This document shows, piece after piece, positions 16,211 to 25,514 of a stretch of DNA of 63,870 nucleotides; the first letter of the stretch is position 1; the number at the start of each line of letters is the position of its first letter. The notes under the pieces are model-generated. The model searched no databases. It was not told the origin of the DNA and was given only the letters and a program-made list of their open reading frames with translations. A program made the translations under genes and the position numbers. Origin of the DNA: CAZHVS01 sp964536015 (GTDB lineage: Bacteria > Bacteroidota > Ignavibacteria > Ignavibacteriales > Ignavibacteriaceae); contig CAZHVS010000015.1 in assembly GCA_964536015.1 (NCBI GenBank), positions 1 to 63,870 of the forward strand, in the 5' to 3' direction.

Positions 16211-18226
16211 ATGGAAAAATTTCAATTAATATCGAATTATCAACCAGCAGGAGATCAGCCAGAAGCGATCAAACAGCTTGTTAATGGAATTAGATCGAAT
16301 GAAAAGTTTCAGACTTTACTTGGTGTAACTGGCAGTGGAAAGACTTTTACTATCTCGAATGTCATCAAGGAAATAAATAAACCAACATTGGTGATTTCGC
16401 ATAATAAAACTCTCGCTGCTCAACTTTACTCTGAGTTCAAAGCTTTCTTTCCGAATAATGCTGTTGAATTTTTTATTAGCTATTACGATTACTATCAACC
16501 CGAAGCATATGTGGTTTCAAGTGATACATTTATTGAAAAAGATTTTTCTGTTAATATGGAAATTGACAGACTTCGACTTAAAGCTACAACAGCTTTAATT
16601 GAAGGAAGAAAAGATGTAATTATTATTGCAAGCGTTAGTTGTATTTACGGAATTGGGGCTCCTCAGGAATTTGCGAACCAGATCTTTATTGTTAAAAAAA
16701 ATCAGAAGCTCCAGAAAAAAACTTTTCTTCGTAAACTGACAGATATTTTTTATACAAGAAATGACACCGAAGCATCAAGAGGTACATTCAGAGCCCGTGG
16801 TGATATAGTTGAAGTGATTCCTGCCTACCAAAATGAACAGGCTGTTCGCGTTTCTTTCTGGGATGATGAAGTAGAAAAAATTTCAATTATTGATTCATTA
16901 ACCGGTAACCTGATTGAAGAAGTTGAAAGTTATGCAATTTATCCGGCTAAGTATTATGTAACAGATAGAAATAACACTTTAATGGCAATAAGAACTATTG
17001 AAGCTGAACTCGAGGAACAATTAAAAATTCTGCGTTCACAGGATAAACTACTTGAAGCACAAAGACTTGAACAAAGAACCCGTTTTGATATTGAAATGAT
17101 GAAGGAAATAGGCTACTGCTCAGGTATTGAAAACTATTCGAGGCATCTTGATAAAAGAGAACCTGGCTCTAGGCCTTATTGTCTTTTTGATTATTTCCCA
17201 AAAGATTATTTATTAATTATCGATGAGTCACACGTTACTATTCCCCAAATTAGAGGAATGTACAATGGTGATCGTTCACGTAAACAGACACTTGTTGAAT
17301 ATGGTTTTAGATTGCCATCAGCTCTTGATAACAGACCAATGAAGTACGAAGAGTTTTATTCAATGATTCATCAATGTATATTCATTAGTGCTACACCGGG
17401 CGATTATGAACTGGAACAAAGCAATGGAGTTTTTGTTGAACAAATAATTCGTCCAACCGGATTAATTGATCCAGAAGTAGAAGTGAGACCAATTAAAGGA
17501 CAAATTGACGATCTGATTGGTGAAATTAAAACTAGGGCAAAAATTAAAGAAAGAGTTCTAGTTACTACTTTAACAAAAAAAATGGCAGAAGACCTTGCGG
17601 ATTATTTTGATAAAATTAATATAAATGTTCGTTACATTCATAGCGATATTGATGCACTTGAACGGGTTGAAATTTTGCGAGATCTAAGACTTGGTGATTT
17701 TGATGTTCTTGTTGGTGTCAATCTTTTAAGAGAAGGACTGGATTTACCTGAAGTGTCGCTTGTTGCAATTATTGATGCAGATAAAGAAGGTTTTTTAAGA
17801 AGTGAAAGAGCATTGATGCAAACTGCCGGAAGAACTGCAAGAAATGTAAATGGTAAAGTTATTATGTATGCTGACAAAATTACAGATTCAATGGAAAGGA
17901 TGATAACTGAGACAAATCGCAGAAGGAAACTTCAGATTGAATATAATAAGAAAAATAATATTGTACCCAAGACGATTTATAAAAGTGTTGATGAAATTCT
18001 TGCTTCCACTTCAATTGCTGATATGAGGGAAAAGGAAATTCCGAAATTGAATTACACAATTACCAAAGTCGCTGAACCTGTTTTCAAATATATGACAACT
18101 GAACAAAGACAGGATTTAATAAAACAGATGACAGAAGAAATGTATAATGCCGCTAAAGACTTGGAATTTGAACGTGCTGCTGCTTTAAGAGATGAGATTG
18201 AGAGATTAAAAAAACAATTTAAGTAA
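16211..18226 (+). CDS. uvrB: Excinuclease ABC subunit B
   Basis: DNA damage recognition helicase of nucleotide excision repair, 671 residues from this start. An ATG 15 bases upstream would add MQKNN and overlap the methyltransferase by 14 bases. I chose 16211 because UvrB proteins begin close to FQLISNYQPAGDQPEAI, and this ATG sits one base after the upstream stop. Seen in order: Walker A GVTGSGKT, the damage-gripping beta-hairpin region (YYDYYQPEAYV), the DESH box, RPTGLIDP, helicase motifs V/VI (GVNLLREGLDLPEV, QTAGRTARN), and a C-terminal UVR helix pair that binds UvrC. UvrA and UvrC are not in the window. Confidence 0.97.
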   Translation: MEKFQLISNYQPAGDQPEAIKQLVNGIRSNEKFQTLLGVTGSGKTFTISNVIKEINKPTLVISHNKTLAAQLYSEFKAFFPNNAVEFFISYYDYYQPEAYVVSSDTFIEKDFSVNMEIDRLRLKATTALIEGRKDVIIIASVSCIYGIGAPQEFANQIFIVKKNQKLQKKTFLRKLTDIFYTRNDTEASRGTFRARGDIVEVIPAYQNEQAVRVSFWDDEVEKISIIDSLTGNLIEEVESYAIYPAKYYVTDRNNTLMAIRTIEAELEEQLKILRSQDKLLEAQRLEQRTRFDIEMMKEIGYCSGIENYSRHLDKREPGSRPYCLFDYFPKDYLLIIDESHVTIPQIRGMYNGDRSRKQTLVEYGFRLPSALDNRPMKYEEFYSMIHQCIFISATPGDYELEQSNGVFVEQIIRPTGLIDPEVEVRPIKGQIDDLIGEIKTRAKIKERVLVTTLTKKMAEDLADYFDKININVRYIHSDIDALERVEILRDLRLGDFDVLVGVNLLREGLDLPEVSLVAIIDADKEGFLRSERALMQTAGRTARNVNGKVIMYADKITDSMERMITETNRRRKLQIEYNKKNNIVPKTIYKSVDEILASTSIADMREKEIPKLNYTITKVAEPVFKYMTTEQRQDLIKQMTEEMYNAAKDLEFERAAALRDEIERLKKQFK

Positions 18227-18234
18227 ATAAAAAA

Positions 18235-18252
18235 ACCCTGCTCGAACAGGGT
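18235..18252 (+). terminator. Weak terminator after uvrB
   Basis: The 6-bp stem ACCCTG / CAGGGT with a 6-base loop is followed by only a mixed TCTTGATTT tail. It is a possible terminator of the methyltransferase-uvrB pair. Confidence 0.45.
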
Positions 18253-18293
18253 CTTGATTTAGTTGATGATGGTTAAAAGTATGGGGAAATTTT

Positions 18294-19358
18294 TTATCTT
18301 AAAATCATCATTTTTCTTACCTGGCTATAATTCCCGGATTCAATTTTATAAAAATAAACTCCACTATTTAAACCATCTGTTACAAGAATAAAATTATATG
18401 AACCAGCTTCTTTGTATTCATTAACAAGTGTTTTTACAGCTTGTCCCAATGCATTGTAAAGAGTAAGTTTTACATTTCCAGCCTGAGTAATTGTATATGC
18501 AATATTTGTGCTTGGATTAAAAGGATTCGGGAAATTCTGTGTAAGTTCAAATTTTTCTGTAGTTTTTACATCAACTTCGGAAGTATAGTAATACTCAAAA
18601 CTACCATCAGTATCAATTTGCTTTAAGCGGTAGAAATACTTCCCAACTTTTAAGTTTTTATCAGTAAAAGAATATTCATTTGGAGTATTACTATTACCCT
18701 GTCCTTCAACATAACCAATTTTTGTCCAGTTAATTTTATTTGTAGAACGCTCAACATCATAACCTGTATTACGAACTTCAGTAGCCGTAGCCCAATGCAG
18801 TACAACATTTCTTCCCAAAGATTTAGCAGTAAAAGATGTTAGTTCTACAGGAACTTCTGCATCTGTCGTAAATGTAGCCACATAATTATTCCCACTATTA
18901 CTCAACCAACTATCACCCTGTAATGAACCCCAGCTTTTAGCCCAAACATGAAGTTGATAAGTTGTGCTACCAGACAGGGAAGATAATAAGTTAATTGAAC
19001 CTGTCCATGTGCCTTGATAGTTGTTACCCCCTATTGATGAATGCGTCCATATGACTTCAGTAGGTGCGACAATTTGGGTATTACCATCGGCTGACATTAT
19101 TTTGTAATAAAATGCTCCGCCAGTACGATCTTGATTGTCACTCCAATATTTCATATCAGCCCCAGTAATGACTAATGAAGTTACGGTACCAAAATTATAG
19201 CTATCAAGTTGTGTCCCATAACTTGGATCAGAACCAATCCAATAATACTGACTACCAGAATTATTTTTATTAATTATAACATAATCTTGATACCATCCCG
19301 TCGCTCCAAAAACACTTGCAGCAACCATTAATGAAACTAGTAACAATATCTTCTTCAT
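18294..19358 (-). CDS. Secreted protein with T9SS type A sorting domain
   Basis: A 354-residue exported protein. It has a signal peptide (about 1-18), an unrecognised Gly/Ser/Trp/Tyr-rich N-terminal region to about residue 168, a fibronectin-III-like or Ig-like segment (LTSFTAKSLGRNVVLHW, about 172-265), and a C-terminal T9SS sorting domain from about residue 270 (QNFPNPFNPST, then LYNALGQ and GLNSGVYFYKI). The sorting domain directs transport across the outer membrane and is usually removed, with the cargo attached to the cell surface or released. It is monocistronic. The N-terminal region may bind ligands, but I do not recognise its fold. Confidence 0.85.
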   Translation of the reverse strand: MKKILLLVSLMVAASVFGATGWYQDYVIINKNNSGSQYYWIGSDPSYGTQLDSYNFGTVTSLVITGADMKYWSDNQDRTGGAFYYKIMSADGNTQIVAPTEVIWTHSSIGGNNYQGTWTGSINLLSSLSGSTTYQLHVWAKSWGSLQGDSWLSNSGNNYVATFTTDAEVPVELTSFTAKSLGRNVVLHWATATEVRNTGYDVERSTNKINWTKIGYVEGQGNSNTPNEYSFTDKNLKVGKYFYRLKQIDTDGSFEYYYTSEVDVKTTEKFELTQNFPNPFNPSTNIAYTITQAGNVKLTLYNALGQAVKTLVNEYKEAGSYNFILVTDGLNSGVYFYKIESGNYSQVRKMMILR

Positions 19359-19500
19359 AACCCCTCCACAGAGTTAGCAAACTTTATTTTCATATAAAAT
19401 CTTTAATATTCTTCATAAACTATGTGCAAACTAAAAAAGCGTTTTATAAAATGCAACAATTTTTTTGCAATTAATATTTTGTGTGATTAGCATTGCACTA

Positions 19501-20169
19501 TTAGTAATTGCGTATTTTTTTCATCTCAATCCATTGCATTACTACATCTGCAAAGGTTTTAAGTAATAAAAATAAAACTAAGAGTAATGTTGCGGAGAGT
19601 TTAATACCAACAATTGATTCACTGTGTTCAATAAATGGAAAAAGTAAAATACATAAATGCATAGGAACAATTCTTGCGTAAGGGAAAAATAACATAGTTC
19701 CAATATTTATATTCGGATCAATTTTATCTTTATTCTGCAAATAATAATATGATTGATTAACAATAAACATAATTACAGTAATCCAGAAAATTATTTTTCC
19801 AAAGACAAAACCTCCTGATGTTGTCGCAGTACCTTCCTTCTGAGTTATAAATGCTGGTAGAGTTAACAGAAATATCGCATAGACAAAATGGAAAAGTCCA
19901 TAATGCAAAGCAAAAAAGTTTGCAACTGATTTTTTAGTCTTTTCAGTCGGTTCAACGGCTCTTCCATTGGAACTAAAATTTTTCGTAGAAAAAGATTTCA
20001 GATTTCTTATTTCAATAAAATTTATAAGCCCTATTGTTACACTCTGGGACCAGTAAATCCACATCACTGTTCCAATATTCCAGCCTTCAATTACCGCAAA
20101 GACTATAGCAATTAAATTGGAAATCAGCAGCGATAGAATTGATCTGCTATTTAAAAAAGCATTTAACAT
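19501..20169 (-). CDS. DUF6498-like multi-spanning membrane protein
   Basis: A 222-residue inner-membrane protein with about six hydrophobic segments. The opening SLLISNLIAIVFAVIEGWNIG followed by WIYWSQSV and the later FFALHYGLFHFVYAIFL fit the DUF6498 family, whose function is unknown. It is the last gene of the long minus-strand operon, two bases after the exonuclease stop. A weak AT-rich inverted repeat beyond the stop is not convincing as a terminator. Confidence 0.72.
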   Translation of the reverse strand: MLNAFLNSRSILSLLISNLIAIVFAVIEGWNIGTVMWIYWSQSVTIGLINFIEIRNLKSFSTKNFSSNGRAVEPTEKTKKSVANFFALHYGLFHFVYAIFLLTLPAFITQKEGTATTSGGFVFGKIIFWITVIMFIVNQSYYYLQNKDKIDPNINIGTMLFFPYARIVPMHLCILLFPFIEHSESIVGIKLSATLLLVLFLLLKTFADVVMQWIEMKKIRNY

Positions 20170-20171
20170 AA

Positions 20172-20858
20172 TTATCCAAAATTTAAATAATCATTCCATA
20201 TCTTAAATAATAAGTAAGTTGCTTTTATATCTCTGCCACAGTATTCTGCAATATCCTTTATCTTGCCTTCGTCATACAATGTTTTGACATTATAACCAGA
20301 GACTTCTTTTGATTTAGGTGTTTCAACTCCAAATGTATGGCAATAAAAATCAAGGTTGAATTTTTTTGTAACTCCATAAAACGAAAATTGCTCTAACAAG
20401 TCAATATGTGTTTTTGTGTCGTATCTGTAACCCAGCAAATTTTTTGATGGTTTAATTTTATGAATAGCTGAACGAAGCATAAGAAAAGGAATATCAAAGT
20501 TTCTTCCGTTAAAAGTTATAACCTGGTCGGTTTTCTCAATTACATTCCAGAATCTTTCAAGTATTATAGGTTCAGGAAAACCTTTAAAAACAATTCCTTC
20601 TTTATTCCATTCTGTCTCTGATTCGTTTTCATAATAAACATAAGCGTGTTCAGTCTGGACATCAAACATACCTATAGCAATTACTTTTGCTGTCAATGGA
20701 TAAAGACTTAAAAATCTTTCTGCATCTTTTAATTTTTCTTCCCTGACTTTTTCATCATTTTCTTTCATCGCTTCCCGTTGAAGATATTCCTGCTGGCTCT
20801 CGGAAAGATTTTCCATATTACACCCAGCTGTTTCAATATCAAATACAATTTGTCTCAT
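20172..20858 (-). CDS. Predicted 3'-5' exonuclease, RNase H-like fold
   Basis: A 228-residue protein of the DEDD exonuclease superfamily (PolB-like 3'-5' exonuclease domain). The acidic motifs are visible: DIETAG at the N-terminus (Exo I), FNGRNFDIPFL in the middle (Exo II) and YCGRDIKATYLLF near the end (Exo III, with the DEDD-type spacing). Family members trim nucleic acid ends; the substrate is unknown. It is in the long operon between the thioesterase and the DUF6498-like gene. Confidence 0.8.
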   Translation of the reverse strand: MRQIVFDIETAGCNMENLSESQQEYLQREAMKENDEKVREEKLKDAERFLSLYPLTAKVIAIGMFDVQTEHAYVYYENESETEWNKEGIVFKGFPEPIILERFWNVIEKTDQVITFNGRNFDIPFLMLRSAIHKIKPSKNLLGYRYDTKTHIDLLEQFSFYGVTKKFNLDFYCHTFGVETPKSKEVSGYNVKTLYDEGKIKDIAEYCGRDIKATYLLFKIWNDYLNFG

Positions 20859-20885
20859 AATTACCCCATAATAGTGTTTTGAATT

Positions 20886-21338
20886 TTATTTTTTGTTTTG
20901 TAAAACTTTTACATCTTTTTCATATTTCTTTATAGCATTTATTAACTTAATTGGAAGAGGAGAAGATTTTCTTGTCTCAGGATTTATATGTGCAATTACA
21001 CCTTTCCCCTCAGCAACTAATTTTTTAGTTTTTTTATTTATTATAAGATGTTCGAAATGATATGAGGATGTCTTAATCAATGGAACTCTTGTATAGACAA
21101 TTAACTCATCATCAAAATGAGCATGTGAACGGTAATTAACTTCATTGTGAACTATAAAATATATTTCGCCATCTGAAAAAATTCCATCCTTTGGTATCAT
21201 ACCGATTTTTTTTATGTAATCAAGTCGTGCATCTTCAAAGTAATTAATATAAACAGCGTTATTGCAAACACCAAGCATATCAACTTCGTGAAATTTTACA
21301 GTAGTAGTAATTTTATGTCTAAAACCTTTAATGTCCAT
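20886..21338 (-). CDS. Acyl-CoA thioesterase, 4HBT hotdog family
   Basis: A 150-residue hotdog-fold thioesterase of the YbgC/FadM-like 4-hydroxybenzoyl-CoA thioesterase group. The active-site region FHEVDMLGVCNNAVYINYFEDAR (N-terminal 17-39) has the acidic residue and Asn/Tyr pattern of the family, although the usual D-x-x-G-H-V is altered to DMLGVCN. It hydrolyses an acyl-CoA to free acid and CoA. It is part of the long operon, 66 bases after threonine aldolase. Confidence 0.83.
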   Translation of the reverse strand: MDIKGFRHKITTTVKFHEVDMLGVCNNAVYINYFEDARLDYIKKIGMIPKDGIFSDGEIYFIVHNEVNYRSHAHFDDELIVYTRVPLIKTSSYHFEHLIINKKTKKLVAEGKGVIAHINPETRKSSPLPIKLINAIKKYEKDVKVLQNKK

Positions 21339-21404
21339 TTTGCTCTCTTTTATTGTTACTCCAACAAAAATTATAAAATTAATTTTAATTGTTAGAAATA
21401 TACA

Positions 21405-22436
21405 TCAACCAAAAACACTTTGTAAAATAGTTTTTGCATTTTCTATGTCCTCATCAATAATATCAAGATGAGTTACTGCTCTCAAAGCAGTTTTTGTCCC
21501 GATTGAAAGAAGCAAACCTTTTTCTTTACATCTAGTCTGTGCTTCTTCAACACTCATATTTAAAACTTTAATAATCAGAATGTTTGTCTGCACAGCGTTC
21601 ATATCAATTGAAACATTTTTTAATTGAGAAACTGCATCAGCTAAATTTTTTGCTCTTTGATGATCTTCTGCAAGTCGTGAAATATTATTTTTAAGTGCAT
21701 AAAGACCAGCAGCAGCAATTATCCCTGCTTGCCGCATTCCTCCGCCCCATGATTTACGAATTCTGTATGCTTCTTTAACAAATTCTTTTGAACCCGCAAT
21801 AATAGAACCGATTGGTGCACCTAACCCCTTTGATAAACAGCACGAAACGGTATCAAAATGTGAAGCATATTCATTTGGAGAAATACCGGTAACAACTGAA
21901 GCATTCCAAATTCGCGCACCATCAAGATGAAAATATAAATTGTATTTTTTTGCAAGATTCTTTAACTCAATAATATTTTCAATCGGATGAATAGTTCCTC
22001 CAGAACGATTATGTGTATTCTCAACTTCAATAACTTTTGTCCGAGGCATATAGTACGCAGAAACCGGACGAATAGCTTCTTCAATCTGTCGTGATGTAAT
22101 AACTCCATACCTGCCTTCAATTGGATACAACTGTATTCCGCTTAATGCAGCTGGTGAGCCTGATTCATAATTAAAGATGTGAGCATCTTTTTCACAAATC
22201 ACTTCATCACCGGGATTTGTCAGTGCTCTTAGACAAATTTGATTTCCCATTACACCACTCGGAACAAATAAAGCAGATTCTTTACCAAGCAGTTCTGCTG
22301 CATAATTTTCTAATGCATTAACAGTAGGATCTTCTTTAAATACATCATCACCGACCTCTGCTTCATACATTGTCTTTCTCATACCGGTTGAAGGTTTAGT
22401 TACAGTATCACTTCGAAGATCGATATATTTTCTCAT
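21405..22436 (-). CDS. ltaE: Low-specificity L-threonine aldolase
   Basis: PLP enzyme cleaving L-threonine or L-allo-threonine to glycine and acetaldehyde; cytoplasmic, 343 residues, the usual length. The N-terminal DLRSDTVTKP and GDDVF stretches are diagnostic. HLDGARIWNA holds the PLP-binding aspartate, and SKGLGAPIGS carries the Schiff-base lysine. It lies 24 bases after lnt in the same operon. It probably supplies glycine, with no clear functional link to its neighbours. Confidence 0.94.
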   Translation of the reverse strand: MRKYIDLRSDTVTKPSTGMRKTMYEAEVGDDVFKEDPTVNALENYAAELLGKESALFVPSGVMGNQICLRALTNPGDEVICEKDAHIFNYESGSPAALSGIQLYPIEGRYGVITSRQIEEAIRPVSAYYMPRTKVIEVENTHNRSGGTIHPIENIIELKNLAKKYNLYFHLDGARIWNASVVTGISPNEYASHFDTVSCCLSKGLGAPIGSIIAGSKEFVKEAYRIRKSWGGGMRQAGIIAAAGLYALKNNISRLAEDHQRAKNLADAVSQLKNVSIDMNAVQTNILIIKVLNMSVEEAQTRCKEKGLLLSIGTKTALRAVTHLDIIDEDIENAKTILQSVFG

Positions 22437-22460
22437 TTTATTTTTCTCTCCGAAAAAATT

Positions 22461-24131
22461 TTAATTCATTTTCAATTTCTTTTTCAACCATAATAGTATT
22501 GTAACACTTAAAACAAAGAAAGAAATAATATTTGATAAAGTTTGAATCAATTTTGGATTTTTTGCAAAAAAAGAAAGTTCGTTTGAAAGAGACACTTCAC
22601 CAACTAAGACTGTTCTTTCATACATATTAGTTTTTGAAATTGTATTTCCTTTATCATCAATTATGCAACTAATTCCTCCATTGGCAGCACGAACAACGTA
22701 TCTCCTATTTTCAATGGCACGTAAAACAGAAATCTCTTTATGCTGATATGGTCCACTAGTGTTTCCATACCAGGAATCATTTGTTACTACAGAAATAAAT
22801 TGCGACCCTTTTTGTGTAAAACCTGCCACGAAATCCGGAAAGATAGATTCATAACATACAAGTCCTGTAAACTTTATGCTGTCAATTTTATCTTCAAACG
22901 AAGATTTCTGAAATGTAAAAACGGTTGTATCCTGACCAATATTCCAGCCGCTTAAACCCACACCCCATTTAAATAAATCTCCAAGAAAGGGAATTGCATC
23001 AACAAAAGGAGTTCTTTCACCGAAAGGAACTAACTGCATCTTGCCATATTTTTGAACTTCATCGGAATTTGGAGAAAAGAGGTATATGCCATTATAAGTA
23101 GTAAAATAATAGTCTCCTATTTTACTGTATTTAGCATCTGAAGGAACATCTTCTTTTTTATTGTAAATTCTGAAATCAGGCATACCGGTCATTATATAAA
23201 CATTATTCCTGTTTACAAAACTTTTTATTGAATCAAGGACATCAGTATAAGTACCAATTAACAAATAAACAGGCAGAGCTGTTTCAGGCCAAATAACAAT
23301 TTTTGCATTTTGTTTTACCGCTCTCTCTGATAATTCAAGGTAAATATTGCATATTTGTTGAAGATTTCCTCCACTCCATTTTTCATACGGATCGAGATCA
23401 GGCTGAATTAAACCAACTTTTACTTTTTGATTATGATTTTTATCAGAAGAGGTTTTTAATACTCCATACACCAAAGGAATTATGAACAAAAGAATTAAAA
23501 ACGAAAATTTCACATAGTCTATTTTTTTTGGTTCTTTATACTTTAGTAATAATTGAAAAACAAGTACATTTATAAAAACAATAATGAGGGTAATTCCCAG
23601 AACACCAAGAATGTCTGCCAATTGAATAAATAAATTGAAATAAGAAAGAGAATTCCCTAAAACCAACCAGGGGAACTTCAAATCAGTAATCATATAAAGG
23701 TTTTCATAAGTTACCCAGAAGAACGGGAAAAAATAAAGTGAATACTTTTTACTAATATTTTTTTTTGTAAAATAATAGAGAGTTGATGGAATCATAAACA
23801 AAGATGGATTAAAGAACAGAAGAGCAATTCCCGCTATCATTAAAAATGGATCTTTCATCTCTGTGAAAGCACCAACCCAATAAATTGAAATAATTGAAAA
23901 GACAAATCCCATCAAATAAGTCAAGCGATTTATTTCAATCAATTTTTCCTTTTGTTCAATTATAAAAAAGTAAGGAATGAGAGCTATAAAAATCAAAGGG
24001 AAAAAAGGAAATGGCGGAAAAGCAATTCCAAGTAACACTCCGCTTAATGATACCAGCATTCGATTTTTTTTTCTTTGCAATTTTTCCTGAGGAGTTAGTG
24101 AAGTATTTTTTCTAATCAAAAAAAAATTCAA
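22461..24131 (-). CDS. lnt: Apolipoprotein N-acyltransferase
   Basis: Third enzyme of lipoprotein maturation. It transfers an acyl chain to the N-terminal cysteine of apolipoproteins in the inner membrane. The protein has 556 residues, with about seven N-terminal membrane segments, a periplasmic nitrilase domain (about 225-510) and a last C-terminal helix. The catalytic triad is visible: Glu in IWPETALP, Lys in GKMQLVPFGERTP, Cys in GLVCYESIFPDF. The start codon overlaps the DedA stop in ATGA, so translation is coupled. Confidence 0.95.
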   Translation of the reverse strand: MNFFLIRKNTSLTPQEKLQRKKNRMLVSLSGVLLGIAFPPFPFFPLIFIALIPYFFIIEQKEKLIEINRLTYLMGFVFSIISIYWVGAFTEMKDPFLMIAGIALLFFNPSLFMIPSTLYYFTKKNISKKYSLYFFPFFWVTYENLYMITDLKFPWLVLGNSLSYFNLFIQLADILGVLGITLIIVFINVLVFQLLLKYKEPKKIDYVKFSFLILLFIIPLVYGVLKTSSDKNHNQKVKVGLIQPDLDPYEKWSGGNLQQICNIYLELSERAVKQNAKIVIWPETALPVYLLIGTYTDVLDSIKSFVNRNNVYIMTGMPDFRIYNKKEDVPSDAKYSKIGDYYFTTYNGIYLFSPNSDEVQKYGKMQLVPFGERTPFVDAIPFLGDLFKWGVGLSGWNIGQDTTVFTFQKSSFEDKIDSIKFTGLVCYESIFPDFVAGFTQKGSQFISVVTNDSWYGNTSGPYQHKEISVLRAIENRRYVVRAANGGISCIIDDKGNTISKTNMYERTVLVGEVSLSNELSFFAKNPKLIQTLSNIISFFVLSVTILLWLKKKLKMN

Positions 24132-24739
24132 GTTTTTGCTTTCTTTTTCTTTTTCAAATAATTAATTAAATAAATCACGGCCATAACAGCTAGAACCAAA
24201 ATGATAATTGTGCTATAAGTTTTTAATCCTTTATCAATTGCTTCAATATTATTTCCAAAAAGAATTCCAAGAGTTATTAACACAACATTCCATAAAACAG
24301 CACTAACAGAAGATAATATTAGCGTTCTTTTGAAATTTAATTCACTTAAACCAGCAAAAAATGAAACTATTGATCGAACTGCGGGAAGAAATCTATTAAA
24401 TAAAATTATAAAGAAACCAAAACGAGCAAACCATTTTTCTGCTTTTTCAAGAGCATCTAATGAAACAAATTTTATTTTGCCTGCGTGTACTAATTTTTTA
24501 TCTGTCTGACTTCCGAGATAGAAGAGAAATAAAAATCCAATTTCACTTCCGATTGATGTTAGAATTAAAGTTGGTATTAAATCAATAGTGCCTTTAACAA
24601 TTAATGAAGCACCAAGAACGACTATTAAATCAGCAGGAGCAGGAGGGAAAATATTTTCAACAAATGGAATGACAAGTAAAACGAGATAAATTAATAATGG
24701 ATTGAATGTCTCTAAAGAATTAAAAATACTTTCGAACAT
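24128..24739 (-). CDS. DedA-family membrane protein
   Basis: A 203-residue DedA/SNARE-associated family inner-membrane protein with about five hydrophobic segments. ENIFPPAPAD near the start, GSEIGFLFLFYLG, and the basic RFGFFIILFNRFLPAVRS stretch (conserved R residues needed in E. coli DedA proteins) are typical. Members act in undecaprenyl phosphate or phospholipid flipping. It overlaps ispF by one base and lnt by four, so the three are translated together, an interesting grouping of isoprenoid precursor synthesis with envelope lipid functions. Confidence 0.9.
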   Translation of the reverse strand: MFESIFNSLETFNPLLIYLVLLVIPFVENIFPPAPADLIVVLGASLIVKGTIDLIPTLILTSIGSEIGFLFLFYLGSQTDKKLVHAGKIKFVSLDALEKAEKWFARFGFFIILFNRFLPAVRSIVSFFAGLSELNFKRTLILSSVSAVLWNVVLITLGILFGNNIEAIDKGLKTYSTIIILVLAVMAVIYLINYLKKKKKAKT

Positions 24740-25230
24740 TAATTCTCATCCTTCATTAATAATACCGTTGCGAATGAAGCAACACCTTCTTCTCTACCGA
24801 CAAAACCCAGCTTTTCTGAAGTTGTCGCTTTTATTGAAATCTGATTTTCTTCTGCATCAAGTATTCCGGAAATAATTTTTTTCATCTGATTGATATAAGG
24901 AGATATTTTTGGTCTTTCAATTAAAAGCATAACATCAGCGTTGCCGAGAATATATCCTTTTTCCCTTACAAGTTTATAAACCTTTTTAAGTAATATTTTA
25001 CTATCAATGTTTTTGTATTTATCATCAGTGTTGGGAAAATGAATTCCAATATCTCCTAAAGCTAATGCACCAAGCAAAGCATCACATAAAGCATGCAAAA
25101 GAACATCCGCATCAGAATGCCCAAGTAGTCCTTTCTCTGATGGTATTTCTATACCACCTAGAAATAACTTTCTTCCAGCTATAAACTGGTGGACATCAAA
25201 ACCATTACCAACTCTAATTTTATTTTTCAA
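24739..25230 (-). CDS. ispF: 2-C-methyl-D-erythritol 2,4-cyclodiphosphate synthase
   Basis: Fifth step of the MEP isoprenoid pathway, a homotrimeric zinc enzyme of 163 residues. The metal ligands are visible as GFDVH (D12, H14) and the GHSDADVLLHA stretch. FPNTDDKYK and the C-terminal KATTSEKLGFVGREEGVA complete the family pattern. Many genomes pair it with ispD, which is absent here. Its first four bases overlap the end of the acylphosphatase gene. Confidence 0.96.
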   Translation of the reverse strand: MKNKIRVGNGFDVHQFIAGRKLFLGGIEIPSEKGLLGHSDADVLLHALCDALLGALALGDIGIHFPNTDDKYKNIDSKILLKKVYKLVREKGYILGNADVMLLIERPKISPYINQMKKIISGILDAEENQISIKATTSEKLGFVGREEGVASFATVLLMKDEN

Positions 25231-25511
25231 AATCTTATCTCAAAATTTTTAAACTCATTTTTATATTCTTCTATTTCAACATTGCAACTTGAAACAGTCG
25301 AATATTTTGGTCCAACTTTTAAAAGATTAATTAATTCATCAACAGCATATTTTTCACCTTCGGCTATTGTTAATACTTTTCCCGAAGAAAGATTTTTTAC
25401 ATAACCTTTAACTCCAAGTGCCAAAGCATTTCGCTGGACGAAATATCGAAAACCAACCCCCTGAACTACACCATCAACTGTTATTACTGCTTTAATAAAA
25501 GTTCTTGACAT
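25227..25511 (-). CDS. acyP: Acylphosphatase
   Basis: A 94-residue cytoplasmic enzyme hydrolysing the carboxyl-phosphate bond of acyl phosphates. The signature VVQGVGFRYFVQRNA holds the catalytic arginine, and GYVKNLSSGKV the catalytic asparagine. The next GPKYSTVSS stretch and length fit the family. It sits in the operon between the EamA transporter and ispF, overlapping the latter in ATGA. It might destroy side-product acyl phosphates; no direct pathway partner is visible. Confidence 0.93.
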   Translation of the reverse strand: MSRTFIKAVITVDGVVQGVGFRYFVQRNALALGVKGYVKNLSSGKVLTIAEGEKYAVDELINLLKVGPKYSTVSSCNVEIEEYKNEFKNFEIRF

Positions 25512-25514
25512 AAC

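Noticed and set aside
19381..19500. Terminator after the DUF6498-like gene
   Set aside because: Only a weak AT-rich inverted repeat (GCAA/TTGC) is present, with no stable stem.
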